Shown here one piece after another: positions 21,505-34,616 of a stretch of 64,000 bases of DNA. The stretch lies in assembly GCF_027580225.2 (NCBI RefSeq), contig NC_073348.2, positions 27,517,501-27,581,500 of the forward strand, written 5' to 3'. How positions within the stretch are numbered: the first letter of the stretch is position 1; the number at the start of each line of letters is the position of its first letter. The position numbers were made by a program, and so were the translations under genes. The stretch comes from Misgurnus anguillicaudatus (taxonomy: Eukaryota; Chordata; Actinopteri; Cypriniformes; Cobitidae). The notes below the pieces were generated by a model, which saw only the letters and a list, made by a program, of their open reading frames with translations, was not told the DNA's origin and did no database searches.

Positions 21505-22059
21505 TTTAAAGGGGGGTCTGGCGGTACCACTTTTAGCATAGCTTAGCATAATCCGTTGAATCTGATTAGACCATTTAGCATGGCGCTAAAAAATCACCAA
21601 CGAGTTTCGATATTTTTCCTATTTAAAACTTGACTCTTCTGTAGGTACATCGTGTACTAATACCGATGGAAAATTAAAAGTTTTGATTTTCTAGGCAGAT
21701 ATGGTTAGGAACTATACTCTCATTTTATGTAATAATCAAGGACCCCGCTGCCGCAACATGGCCGCAGCAATGATATTACGCAGTGCCGAAAATAGTCCCC
21801 TGCTTTTGAAAGTTACCAAGGGGACTATTTTCGGCTGCTGCGTTAAATCATTGCAGCCTGCATCCTGGAGCTGTTATTTTTTTGCGCGATGCTAATGGTC
21901 TAATCAGATTCAATGGATTGTGCTAAGCTATGCTAAAAAGTGCTAACGCCAGACCCAGAGATCGTCTGAATGGATTCCAAAATGCTAAAAATCTAATATT
22001 TAACAATAGGTGAGCTGGAAAATGAGAATATTTTCAAAAAAAGTGGAGTGTCCCTTTAA
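21505..22059. repeat. palindromic MITE, GGGACACTCCACTT family, copy 1 (left end deleted)
   Basis: The right end AAAGTGGAGTGTCCCTTTAA is intact. The left side begins at GGTCTGGCGGTACCAC, having lost the outer arm seen in copy 2 (31,638). The arms share GCATAGCTTAGCATAATCC and the inverse GATTGTGCTAAGCTATGC. Confidence 0.75.
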
Positions 22060-23769
22060 AATGTACTTAGTAAATTAAACATTGATGCTCAAAATTAGAT
22101 TATACAACAGCTTGGATTTTACAGACAGGTCAACATAAGAACAGCTTTGGTCAACTTAGGCAACCTTAAAGTGGAATGCAGAAAAGCAGATGCCTAACAT
22201 ACATACAAACATGTCTGCATGTGAACTATTAGCATATACAGTATACTGCAAGCATGTATTAGTTATGGACAAATGTTGATATGAGAATCCATTGTGATTT
22301 TAACAGCAGTTACTAGAAAAGGTTTGTATATAGTAAGAGTCAAGGGAAAATGTCTTGGATTGCTCTGGTGTGTTTCCACAAATCATAAAAACATTTGTTT
22401 ATCTGGGCACCCTGCCTTTCTCTATGCACTGCCATCTGTACAGTACCTCAATGATATGCTAGTGGTAGGACACACTTTAGGGTCGGAAAGCGAATTGGAT
22501 AATGTGTAAGAGACATCACGGATCAAGAAAAGTGAATCTTTTCTCTTCCAAAAGAAGGGGTTTCTCACAGAGTGGACCTTAGATCTGAGTCTATAGGGAA
22601 CATGACCTTAAAATAAGAAGAAACATTCAAAAGCCAACTGGCAAATGTTCACTAGCTATAAAGAAACCATGTATTTTTTTGGTTTCAGGTCAGTTGGAGT
22701 TCATACTAAATAGCGTTAAATGGACGTGTCAGAACAAATTTCTTTCAATTCAGGTTATCATCCGGGTTCAAGTTTTTTGACCCAATCTGCATCAGCAGTT
22801 CATACATTCAAATTATCCCTTATTATCACTTGAATGATAAGTCAGCAGGTCATTACTGCAAAATAAACACTGACACGCAAACAGGACCCTTTAGGGGTTT
22901 ACTTTGCGATAATGACCAGCTGAGTATACATTATATTCCACTTAATAATTGTATTATTATGATATGAGGGATATTTATATCATTTTACAAAACTATGACT
23001 GCATAAGGCAAATAATGACATGAATCAAGTATGTGTGAAAAGCATGGAAAATGTTTCCTTAATAACCTATCTGTGACATCCAGGCTAAAGTCGTATAATC
23101 TTTTTTTATGACTTTAGGAGCATTCAAGTTTTTGATTTCACATTGATTTCAATCTTTGACATGGTCTTACTCAGTTAATATTAAAGACATCAAGGTAATA
23201 TTTTCACAGAATGATCTTTACATTATGTTGTATGATATTATGTAGTAATAAATTGTAATCAGCCATTTACACACAAGCAAACAAGAACACATGTGATATA
23301 ACCACAGATAACAGTATCTTCTCATGGTCGTATAACTACAGAGACACACAGATGCACAGCTGATTTTCATTACAGTCCTGTACTGAGCTAAAAAGTCATA
23401 CAAAACTCAAAAACCTCAACAGGACTCCTGCTACCAGAAAAGTTGAGGTCACAACCCCTAAACTCTTGTTTTATGTGCTGATCCCTCTCCTACCACACAG
23501 CTCTCTGTAAACAAAATTACTCGGGTGGTCCATAAACCTTCTCATTCATCAATCCCATAAAGACCTGCAGACCTTTAGTGACAGTAACACAACAAAGTTT
23601 CCCTGCAAAACTTTAGCGGGAAATGACCTTTGACCCCAACCTTATAGCAAATATTTAATATGTTTGAGTCTGCAAGAGCTTTCATAAAGTTGCTTTGGTG
23701 CCATTTATACGAGCGTTGTTAAAACTGGACTTTATTGGAAGATCAAGTGTATGCATGGCTGCATTTCAT

Positions 23770-24005
23770 TAAAGGTACAGTGTGGGTTTTTTAGAGGCAT
23801 TGCAACCAACAGCTCAGTCCACAGCTACGGTAGCTGCCACAGGACAAACATGTCATCTTCTGAGACAACATAGGGTTTGCGTTTAGGGCTACTATAGAAA
23901 TATGACGCCGACTTCCATGTAAGAGGACCCGCGGTGTATGTAGATAAAAACGGCTTAATTTAAGATAATAAAAACAATACAGTTATTATGTAAGGCAAAG
24001 TATGG
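23770..24005. repeat. MITE, AAAGGTGCAGTGTGTAA family, truncated copy
   Basis: The left end TTAAAGGTACAGTGTGGG, then CTACGGTAGCTGCCACA and GCCGACTTCCATGTAAG, align with the copy at 6,073-6,448. The right inverted terminus is missing. Confidence 0.6.
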
Positions 24006-24117
24006 CAAAGACTATATGCATTATAATCCATATCTGTATATATTAGGTATTATATTAAATATAATTAAGACTTATTATAATCATGATTATGTATAAAATG
24101 TGATTATTTTGTTCTGC

Positions 24118-24645
24118 TTAAAGGAACACGCCCACATTTTGGGAATTGAGCTTATTCACCATACCCCACAGAGTTAGATAAGTCTATACATACCTTTTAC
24201 ATCCCCGTGCATGCTGTAACTCTGTCTGACGCACGTCACGCACCCACCGCTAGCTTAGCTTAGCACAAAGACTGGAAGTAAATGGCTCCAGCTAGCATAC
24301 TGCTCCATATAAGTGACAAAATAATGCCCAAATTTTCCTATTTATATGTTGTGATTTGTATAGACACACCGTGTACAAATAACAAGGTCATAAGAGACAC
24401 AGACATTTTTTTACACCTTATACATATAAATAGGAAAATGTTTGCGTTATTTTGTCACTTATTGGGAGCAGTATGCTAGCTGGAGCCATTTACTTCTAGT
24501 CTTTGTGCTAAGCTAAGCTAGCGGGGGCTGTGTCAGACAGATTTACGGCACCCCGCGGGGATGAAAAAGGTATGTATGGACTTATCTAACTTTGGGGGAT
24601 ATGGCGAATAAGCTAAATTCCCAAAATGTGGGTGTGTTCCTTTAA
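24118..24645. repeat. long palindromic MITE, AAAGGAACACGCCCACATTT family
   Basis: The left end TTAAAGGAACACGCCCACAT mirrors the right end ATGTGGGTGTGTTCCTTTAA. Arms of roughly 250 bp, with CTAGCTTAGCTTAGCACAAAG inverted as CTTTGTGCTAAGCTAAGC, surround a short loop near 24,390. Confidence 0.82.
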
Positions 24646-25925
24646 AAGCCCAGCTCTTAAATGGGTTTCTGCAGAGCAACAAATGGCAATAATTAATGGC
24701 TTTAATAATAATAAAAGGTTTGTGCTTAAAAACATCAGTGACAGCAGCATTTCAATGACTGTATTTTGTACAAACAGCAAGCATAAAAGCTTCCTCAATC
24801 TGCATCAGTTTGTGCAAAACACCTAAATAAATGTTTGATACGGCTTGGAAAAGCTAGTCACTTAATCCAGAATCTTTAAATCAGATATGGGTCGGTCTCG
24901 TGATGCATTTTCAAATCAAAATGCAACCACATGCTAAAAGAATGTTGTCCAGATTTCCCAATGCCTTCCCATTAGCTCTTTATGTACCATCACGGAATTC
25001 TGCAGTGGTTTGCTGTGGTGTTCCGGCATGACAAAAATGTCGTAGGTGTGCTATGATTGGTGAATTTCCTTCATAACTTTTAGGCCCAAATGCCTAATGC
25101 CGGATCCCCGTCTCAGCCCAAATGAGACCACCAGTGCAGACTGCCAGCTCTGCATCGGTCACCTTTTTACAGCTGTCTTTATCGCCTTTATTTCCTGTTG
25201 GGATTGTGTGTGGTGAAACCCAATCTTTTTGACAAATCAAGACCCCGTGTTTGTTCATGTTATTGGGATGTTTTCGTAAAGAGAGGGATTAGGCACCTGC
25301 GATAATGATTCGTTTTGGGATCTTGTGGCAGCCCAGGCTTCGTTCTCAGACCGCTGATAGAATGACAAGTGCGAAACACCTGGTAAGCATGACCCCTACG
25401 TCCCCCCTTTTTTAACAAATAGCCTCAAGATCTGCAAAAATGTAGCATTTAAAATACTACGCGATGAAAAAGGAAAAGCAACATTGCATGGGAATTCATC
25501 ACTGCAGGATTTAAGAAGAGATTTTGCTTATACTGTGAATGGTTTGATCAGGTGTAGGTGTAATGGTGCATGAAGGTCCAGAATGTGAGCATTGTTGAGA
25601 AGGCAGTCACACAGCGTGAACTGACCTGAGACCAGCGTTAAACATAGTGCAGGTGAGAAACGCATTAGGGGGCCCTGGGAGTGCTGAGAGGTCCATAGGG
25701 AAACACTCACAGGGGAAAGACAAACTGGACATCTATTCTCCATATGCTCCAAAATATAAAACACATGATGCACAGAAAAGCATGCAACTACATGAAAATT
25801 ACAAGTTTGCTCTCTCATATAGACTATTCTCATTGTAAATAAAACATCTTAGAGAAAAATTTTTAAATTTTGAGCACATGACTACATTGTTAGAAAAAAA
25901 ATGATCAAGAAATTGTCCTAGCTTT

Positions 25926-26090
25926 CGCTGGGGCGGTACCCTATAAAAGGTCCTAATATGTACCATTTACAGGTACAATATGTATACATTTGGTACCAAT
26001 ATGTGGTACTAATATGAACTCTTAAGGTGTAAATGTGTACTTTTTGAAAGGGTACCACCCAAGTGACAACTTGGGACCATTAATTTCTAA
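25926..26090. repeat. dispersed repeat rich in GGTACC
   Basis: Palindromic run with GGGGCGGTACCCT at the left and AAAGGGTACCACCCAAGTGA at the right, and TGTACC/GGTACA repeats between. A related fragment lies at about 40,425-40,530. The following 26,090-26,275 is A/T-only low complexity. Confidence 0.5.
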
Positions 26091-27682
26091 AAAAATATTT
26101 TAGTTTTTAATAAAATAAAAAATAAAATAGAAATAAATTAAACAAATAAAAAATATAATAAAAAATAAATTAAATTAACTTAAATTAAACAAAATAATAA
26201 AATAAAAATACATTAAGATATTTTACATGTATAATGTATTTATTTATATAAATCTATTTGAATCTAAAAAAAAAAAAAATTAAGGTTACATTGACATTAC
26301 AAGTATTTACAAATATTTATTTATTTATTTATACATCTATTAATGTAATAAATAACTAAAATATTAAGACTTGAGGTTAAAGATTTAACTAAAGATTATT
26401 GGCTGTCCCATATGAAATGTCGTACAATGAGAGAGGTTCAAAGATGGCCGTTTTCCCGGACTTGCATCCAAAGATAGCCTACGATAGTTCTCTGACAGTG
26501 TCAGAAATTCGGCATGATCACCGCACATTGTGTTTGCTACAACGACCCGCGTACTGGTATTTGTTTACCACGAGCGCATGCTGGTGATGACGTTGTGCTA
26601 ACGTGTGACGCAGCCGCTAAAGCTTCCGTGTAATCATCGTCTACATGCCTGTCGTACCCGAGTTTTAACTATCCATGTCGTACAGTTTGATAAGGTAATG
26701 ATCTTATAGGAGGGCAAAAATCCTGCAATGTATTCCGGGCTTAAATTATTATGTGAAATTTGTTAAGTTTAAAAATAAATACAAAAAAACTCCTTGGAGA
26801 TAATAGTGTCTGTAGTTTAAAAAACTATAAATAATGCAAATAAAGTAAAAAGTTTGTACACTTTAAAAGAGTGGCAAGGTGGTCATCAGAACACAGGCAG
26901 CCAGAAAGCAGGGCATCAACAATTCTGCACACACATCAATTCCAATGAAGTCTATAGCTGTATAGGATTTCTGCACACTTGCAAAGATCCATCTTCCACT
27001 TTGGCATCAATCAATTTGACAGTCCTGAAGAGAGGTAGAATTCCCCTCTGTATCACTCCATCTCTTTTTATTGATAAATTAAATGACCGACTGCCCAAAT
27101 GGCTCTACGAAGCAAACCACCAACTCCATTTCTCTCACTGCAGATGTTTTCTTCAGTAGATCAATACTGTCAAAATCCATTTTCATCCCACAACAAGCTA
27201 CTAGCATTTTCAAACACCATTTAGTCCTTTTGGTATTGCTGAACTCTCCAGATAAATTAGAGACTTGTGAAAGTTCTGCAATGTGGATGAAGCCCTGCTC
27301 TGCCATGGAGACTCATAAATTCCTCATTCAGAGCTACTCCTGGGAAAAACATCTAGAGAAAACAAGACTTAACAATATATTTTAGCGTTTTCCTGGGCTG
27401 CAGAGCTCTCAAAGGTTTGCATATCCAACCAGATGAACTTCAATTAAAGGGGGCAAAACCATAATTAAAGGTTGCTATACTAAATTATCAGGCACAGTGT
27501 GGTAGACTATCTGTTAAAACCACTGAGAAATTGGCAAAATAAATTATGAGTCATGAATGAGCAATTGAAGAGCTCACATGCAAAACCCGCTACATTAAGT
27601 GTTTCTGACATGTTTTCTTGTAAATTAGCTTTTATATCTTTAACTCTTATTGGATTGTGTCAACAAACTGGTATTTCTGAAT

Positions 27683-29975
27683 GGCCTGTGAAAAAATCGA
27701 TCATTGAAATTTGGCTCCCCTTGTGATGTCAGAAGAGGATAATATGGCCCCTTAATCTGCACTACTATTCAACCATGGCACTGCCATTCAATGCAGAGAT
27801 CAGCTCATTTGGGTGATTCTGGCGAAATTAGACTTATGGGGTGTCATGAAACATTTTGATAAAAAAGTAAATGCAAAGTAAGAGTATCAAAATAAGAAGC
27901 ATACAGTTACAAACATCTCTTCATGTACTATTTTGCACATGATTTCAAATGACATCATACAAACCAATTTTGTTGTTTTTTCCACATTTAAGAGGAAATT
28001 TTTCATTACCGCAACGTGTCCATGACTGGATTCTTTGACATGTAAATATTTATAATAAAAAAATCTAAAAAAACTTCAGTGCATGTTATACTATAAACAT
28101 TTACGGTAAAGAAACATGTGGTATTTGGTGATCATTTGTAAATGTACAGACAATAATAAGGAATATAAATGTGTCCAAGAAAAAATTTCTCATCCTCCGC
28201 AACAATTTTCAATCATTGTTTTTAAGCCCTCAAGGAACTAACATTTTCAAACAAAAATTGTTGGAAGGGACATAATTGACTGTGACACTCAAGATGGCTA
28301 CCAGCAGTTCTTAATTTTTCTCTCCAGATAAAAGTTGAAATTTTGTTTGTCATAGTACCTAGACAACTTTTTAGTTCTCATTACCAAAACAGAAGTTTGT
28401 ATATGCATATATTTAATGTAATATCATGTTGCGGCAATGATAATTTTTTAAAATGATAATCTAAAAAAATTTAATAATTTTATAGGAAATATGTTTTAAA
28501 TCCTCTAAAAATAATATAGTAAGTTCAGACCTTAATCTTATATTTGCAAAAAAAAGTTTTTTTTTAATTCTGATGCTGGACACGGATTTCGTGAGAATGG
28601 ACACTGGATTTCGTTAGAATCACCCATTTGCATTTAAAAGGACCCACCCAAAACATTTTTGCTCACATCTACAAAGTGGCAATTTTAACATGTTATAATA
28701 AGTGATCTATATGGTATATTTAACTAGATCTTCACATACGTACTCTGGGGACACCAAAGATTTATTTGACAACTGAGAAAAGTCTTAATAGTAAAATGTC
28801 CCCTTTAAATTATCTTAATTATTAAGATCATAACAATTATTGATTTCTCATTTCAGTCCCTAAATAATCATCCTCTTGCAAGGTTAGTAAAAAGTAAACA
28901 AAGATCTCAGTTATTTCCAAATGCTCTTATGTACAAGACATAGTTCAAATTTAATATTAGATCGTCTTAGACCAGACCACTGATGATTTTTGGATCTCAG
29001 GCCAAACAGTGGGAACTTCATTTCTGGGTCTTTATACTGTACTGTATGTGAGTTTGTGCATTTGTAAGTCCCTTACTTTTTAAAATTAAAGATCCTAAAA
29101 GGTTATTGGTCAGACTGTAGGGGTCTATAAAACGTCTTTGACATCCACAAAACCTTTATAGGTTCTTTACAGCGAAATAATGTTTACAGACTATAACAAG
29201 ACTACACAGACTAATATAAAGGTCTAACAAATATCATTTCATCAATCAGATCATGCTTTGGATATGGATTAGTTCTAAAATTTAAATATTATTAGTAGAC
29301 CATTCCCTTGGCAACATGAATAATGGATCCTGGATCTCCAAAGATCAATAAAAGTCATAAATCATAACTCTTCGTACTTAATATATCACTAACCACCACA
29401 GAGGAAATATAAAACTAGACCAACGATCTTCTGCCTTATTTATTAAAAGGCTTTAACTGATGAATGGTGCTATGAATAAGAGACACAGGTATGTCAGACA
29501 GACCCAGAACATCCCACATTAAATATCATTCTGCCAACTGGCAGATCAAAGATGAAGTTGGTCTGGCGTTCATATGCTATTGGTAAAATATAAAAAGTCT
29601 GTCGTCAGAAGTGAAAGTTATGATTCAGCAAAATGTGTAGATCAGCTGATGTTTGATCTGGGCAGGAGTCTGCACACTAATAATGGTTCGGGCAACATTG
29701 ATGGACTTTTAAAACCGCAAATGCTGTACTGTTAATAGACTAATAATTGATTTGTGCATGTGGACTACTGAGCAAACGTTTTCTGGAAAATTGCCACTTT
29801 TTGTAGGTGTAAGCAAAAATGTGTAGTTTTGGATGTGTCATTTTGAATGCAAATGAGCTGATATCTGCACTAAATGGCAGTGGCGTGGTTGGATAGTGCA
29901 GATTAAGGGGGAGGTATTATCCCCTTCTGACATCACAAGGGGAGCCAAATTTCAATGACGTATTTTTTCACATGC
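27683..29975. mobile_element. long inverted-repeat element interrupted by a GGGTGATTCT element
   Basis: The left arm (27,683-27,810 continued at 28,626-28,695) is the inverse of the right arm (about 29,770-29,975). Shared landmarks are GAAATTTGGCTCCCCTTGTG, CCCTTAATCTGCACTA, CAGCTCATTTGCATT and AAGTGGCAATTTT. The arms flank a loop of about 1.07 kb with no ORF of note. The left arm is split by an 815-bp insertion; the right arm keeps the uninterrupted site. Confidence 0.75.
27811..28625. mobile_element. non-autonomous DNA transposon, GGGTGATTCT family, copy 2
   Basis: Closely related along its length to 1,765-2,601, with ends GGGTGATTCTGGCGAAAT and the inverse of ATTTCGTTAGAATCACCC. It is flanked by a 4-bp direct repeat ATTT (27807-27810, 28626-28629). 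Its right end carries a short extra duplication of the terminal GGACAC...GATTTCGT segment. Confidence 0.85.
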
Positions 29976-31637
29976 TTGCACAGAGTTGTTTACCAAAACT
30001 AAGTTACTGGATTGATCTTTTTCACATTTTCTAGGTTGATAGAAGCACTGGGGACCCAGTTATAGCACTTAAACATAAAAAAGTCAGATTTTGATGATAT
30101 GTCCACTTTAATTCAAATTAAAAGTATTAGTTAACTCCAACAAGTTGTATAACAATAAAAAATTGTGGTGTTATCTAATTTTTTAGGTTGAATTCAAAAT
30201 TTTACTGTGATAATAGTTTGTGAAACTATAAAAAAAATTCCATTTCAAATTCACCCAAAAAAGATATTAGGACTAAAGGAAACATATTTCACTCTACCAT
30301 CATTCTGCCATTCAAAATGTCTTTTCCATGGTTTAAGAAAACATTAATTAACCAAGACAGTGAAGGACGAGGGATGGTCCAGAACGTTTCCTTTGAGGTA
30401 CAGTAAACTGGCAGCAGATAACAGACAAGCGTTTTTTTTTTTCTTTCTCAATGGGCCTACAGTATGTCTTCACATCTGAAAACCACATTGGCTAACTCCA
30501 CTCAACAGTGTTTGTTTAGTATGCTGCAACTTAAAAAAAAAATTATGGGCAAGAGCATCTCACACTGAGGCCTTGAGCTATGCATCACAAGAGAGAATAT
30601 AAAAGGGTGCAGTTTAATGGTTTTTAACATGGAGGAAGGGTATACTGTGGTTGTTTTTCTTCCCGACTGCATTTGTAAAGATGCCACGTTTTTATTTCGC
30701 TTTTACAACTTCATGCGATTTGGCCTGTGACTCGAGATTTGAAGTGTTTGCAATAGTTGTCGGTTATTGCTTCCAGTTTGTATTTAATGGCAGACGTTCG
30801 AACACATAGAGGAAAAGCACAAACATGTTATGCATAATTCATTTCATTTCTCTACTCTGGCGAGTGAGGTTTGGAGAAGCCTGCATGCTCTGTTTAGAGG
30901 GGATGTGCTCAATGGGACATCACAGAAGATATGTGGACCTATTTATTTCCAAAAGCTGTCTCTTGTGAAAGGTAATGAAGGAAACAGAGTATGTCTGGCA
31001 TAGTAAGGATGGATTTGAAGACTTGATTTTTTCTTCATACATTCAGTTTCCTACGGCAAGCGACTTCAGCAGTGTGATGTCTTGAGATGTGGTTGAGTAT
31101 AGGGACCAATCTAGTAAAATGATGTCTGATTAGCATCCCTGTTAGGCCTCTAATGACTGCGAGAAAGGCAAGAACCTGAAGACCTTCACATTTGGCTCGC
31201 ACTCAGCTCTGATCAGTTTTGGCCAGACACAAACGCACACACCCATCATCACATTCATCACAAATCAAGTCACAACAAAGAACAATTCATAACCAAATTG
31301 TCAAATTATAGTGCTGCTTCACTAAAACAAGTTAGAAAGTTAGGTAACTAGGAAAATTCTGAATTAATCACAGAATGTGTTTTTGTCCAAATACAAAATT
31401 TTTAATCAAAACAATTAATGCCTTCAGATATGAATTTTAAGGGCTGAAACAATATTGTTTTCAACCAGTCAGGATTGAAGCCAACAAAGAATATTCATTC
31501 AGGAACATGTCCTACTTCGGTAAAATAAGTTGTACCTATAGTAAAACAAGTCACTGTAATTGGTTGCCTCAGTACACAATAACAATCCAGGTAGGAAAAT
31601 TATGCAAAGATATGATTTATGCCTAAAAATGCAACAA

Positions 31638-32360
31638 TTAAAGGGACACTCCACTCTTTTTTTTTAAATATTCATTTTATAATTTTATCAATGTTATTTT
31701 CCAGCTCCCCTAGAGTAAAACATTTGATTTTTACCGTTTTGGAATCCATTCAGCTGATCGGGGTCTGGCGGTACCACTTTTAGCATAGCTTAGCACAATC
31801 CATTGAATCTGATTAGACCATTATCATTGCGCTCAAAAATAACCAAAGAATTTCGATATTTTTCCTACATCGTGTACTAAGACAGACGGAAAATTAAAAT
31901 TTGGGATTTTCTAGGCCGATAAGTTTATTAACTATACTCTCATTCTGACGTAATAATCAAGGACTTTGCTGCCGTAACATGGCTGCAGCAGGCGTAGTGA
32001 TATTAAGCACTGCCCGTTACGGCAGCAAAGTCCTTGATTATTACACCATAATGAGAGTATAGTTCCTAGCCATTTCTGCGTAGAAAATTGCAACTTTTAG
32101 TTTTTCGTCGGTCTTAGTACACAATGTTACTACAGAAAAGTAAAGTTTTAAATAGGAAAAATATCAAAACTTTTTGGTAATTTTTAGCGCGATGCTAATG
32201 GTCTAATCAGATTCAATGGATTATGCTAAGCTATGCTAAGAGTGCTATCGCCAGACCTGGAGATCAGCTAAATGGATTCCAAAACAGTAAAAAAATCAAT
32301 GTTTAACTCTAAGGGAGCTGGACAATTAGCATATTTTCAAAAAGTGAAGTGTCCCTTTAA
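31638..32360. repeat. palindromic MITE, GGGACACTCCACTT family, copy 2 (both ends)
   Basis: The left end TTAAAGGGACACTCCACT mirrors the right end AGTGAAGTGTCCCTTTAA. Arms of about 330 bp share TTTTGGAATCCATTCAGCTGA, the GGTCTGGCGGTACCAC block and the CTAAGCTATGC block with the copy at 21,505-22,059. Confidence 0.8.
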
Positions 32361-33690
32361 TATATCCAGTTTTAACGTGAGGTTACCTTTGATTAAGTGG
32401 TCACTGTAAATACGAGTGTATATTGATTGCTGCCATTGTTTCCCCTTACTGGGGACAGAGGCACTCATGCTTTTATGGCACAAAATTTCACCTTTCTGGG
32501 TTTTGTCCTTTATAAAACCCATTATAATCCATAGCGCGCTCTTCCCTCCAGTTGGGCGTTACTCTACAGATGTGATGTCACATGAAAACTATAAATATTT
32601 GTAATGTTGGTGGTAAAAGCATATTATATTATATTTAAAAATATATATAAAATAAAATTTTAGTATTTTATAAACTCATCAAATTACATTTTACTAGTTA
32701 CATGAAAGCATTTCTTAAACAAATTCAGATTATTGTAGCTATACAGTACATCTACAGTTCAATGCTAAATGTATTTTAACAATAATTGTCTCCTTTTCAC
32801 CTAAGCAAATTTAGGAGAAACATCTTGATACTTCAATGAAACACAACTGAAAACTCCATCAAACCTCCCAAGCTATCTAAACAATAAAATTCTCCTTTGG
32901 GTTTACTGAAACATATGGCTGCACTATATTTTTGCAGTTTCTCTCATAAAATGAGCATAAGCTAATTGATTTATTGATATTATTTCAGTGACACTGACAA
33001 AGCACTGGGCAGAAACCAGAGGAAAGCCGCCTCCTCATACGTCCCCCAAACCCCCTGACCTTGTATGGCACAAACCTCGGGACTCAAGTGATCTCTGCTT
33101 TTAGTACAAAGGGGCAAAAGATGGAGGGATAACAAGAAAAAGGGTAAAAAAGCGCCATCCTGTCTTGACTTCCCTTTCTGTCAATTGCCCTCCTCTGTGA
33201 CGATGTGGTCCTGATTATGTGACTGCCTAAAACCCAAACAACATTAGAGCAACGTAAACTGCCCATAATATATTACCCACAATGCCTTTGAGTGTAGTCG
33301 CCACGGCGACCGGAGAAACTCAGTCATATGAGTCTTGACGACTCTCCTGAGTGGGGGAGGATGGATAGAGTAATAAGGGAATGGAAAAAAAGAGGGTGGG
33401 GCTTCTCCGGTTTGGGGGAGCTCTGTGGATAAGCATGATCTGTCAAAGCCCCATAAACATCTGCAGACAAATGGCCCTGTTACCCCAGAAATATGGACCT
33501 GTCCTGTGCACCACATGATAACAGTCTGGGCTACAATAAATCCACACATATTATTGAAAAGAATAGAACTTTAAATCAAATGTTATGTCGATGTTTCCAT
33601 CGAAAAATCTAGAAATACTACAACCCTTTCTAAAATAAGGTCAAAACAATGAAAGCTTAAAAAAAAGAAAAAGAAAATGTTTATTGTTTA

Positions 33691-33716
33691 CAACCCTAAC
33701 CGTAACCCTAACCCAA
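33691..33716. repeat. short interstitial telomere-like run
   Basis: ACCCTAACCGTAACCCTAAC and neighbouring bases contain about four CCCTAA-like units, one altered. It is too short to imply a chromosome fusion. Confidence 0.4.
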
Positions 33717-34069
33717 AATAAACGAATGATGTATTACACAAGATATACCGGCAATGCTCTAGTTGTGCTACAGGAGCGCTTCAACATCATCCTTATATTG
33801 TATGGTTTTTTTACAATCCTAAATTTGAGCTGTTTTGGGTGAACTACTCCTTTACAGATTTCGAAAGTGCTCTTAAAAAATAAAGGTGCTCCACAATGCC
33901 ATAAAAGAACCATTTTTCGTTGAACGGTTTCATAAATAACCTATAACATCCAAAGACAAAAAGGTTTATAGCGAAAAAGGGTTCACTAGATTATAAAAAT
34001 GTGCGAAAGAAACAGTTCTCCTAAGAAACTTCGACTGAAAGGTTATTTAAGAGAGCCAAAAACGCACCT

Positions 34070-34616
34070 TTTAAAGAGTACCTATTGTCCGATTCATGTT
34101 TTTACATTTTCTTTGGTGTTTAACTGTGTATTAGTACATGTTAACGATATGCAAAAGGTACAAACGCCAAAGTAAACGAAGAAGGGAGTTATCGTCTCCA
34201 ACGTAAATCTATTTTCTTGGACTACAACAAACACATGCATTGTAGGCAACAGTTTACTTCCTGGGATTGGTGATGTAGACAAGACCGACTTTATCATAAT
34301 TCCTCCCACCTGGACTTCGTTAACTCCTGTTAGCATTGCATTGTGAGCGAATCTGTCAAACATGGTAAGGAGCGTCACGTTTCCTGCTGACGTCAGAGGT
34401 ATTCAGACCTATCACAATGTACATATTAGCTGGCCAATCAGGGACACAGAGCTTTTCAAATCAGTACATTTCAGGAAGAGAGTAAAATCTGGAGCTACAA
34501 AAATGTACGGTATGTGGAAAATAATGTTTTTTTAACCATAAACCACGCAAACACATTATAATATACCAAATACACTGAAATAATGTTGTTTTAGCAATGA
34601 AATAGGTGCACTTTAA
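34070..34616. repeat. MITE-like element with TTAAAG-CACCTATT ends
   Basis: The left end TTTTAAAGAGTACCTATTG is the inverse of the right end AATAGGTGCACTTTAA apart from a few changes. The interior is unique-looking DNA with GGCCAATCAGGGACACAGAG and no coding capacity. A fragment of another repeat precedes it at about 33,880-34,070. Confidence 0.5.

Noticed and set aside
33691..33716. Ancient telomere fusion
   Set aside because: Only about four imperfect units; this occurs by chance or through microsatellite drift.
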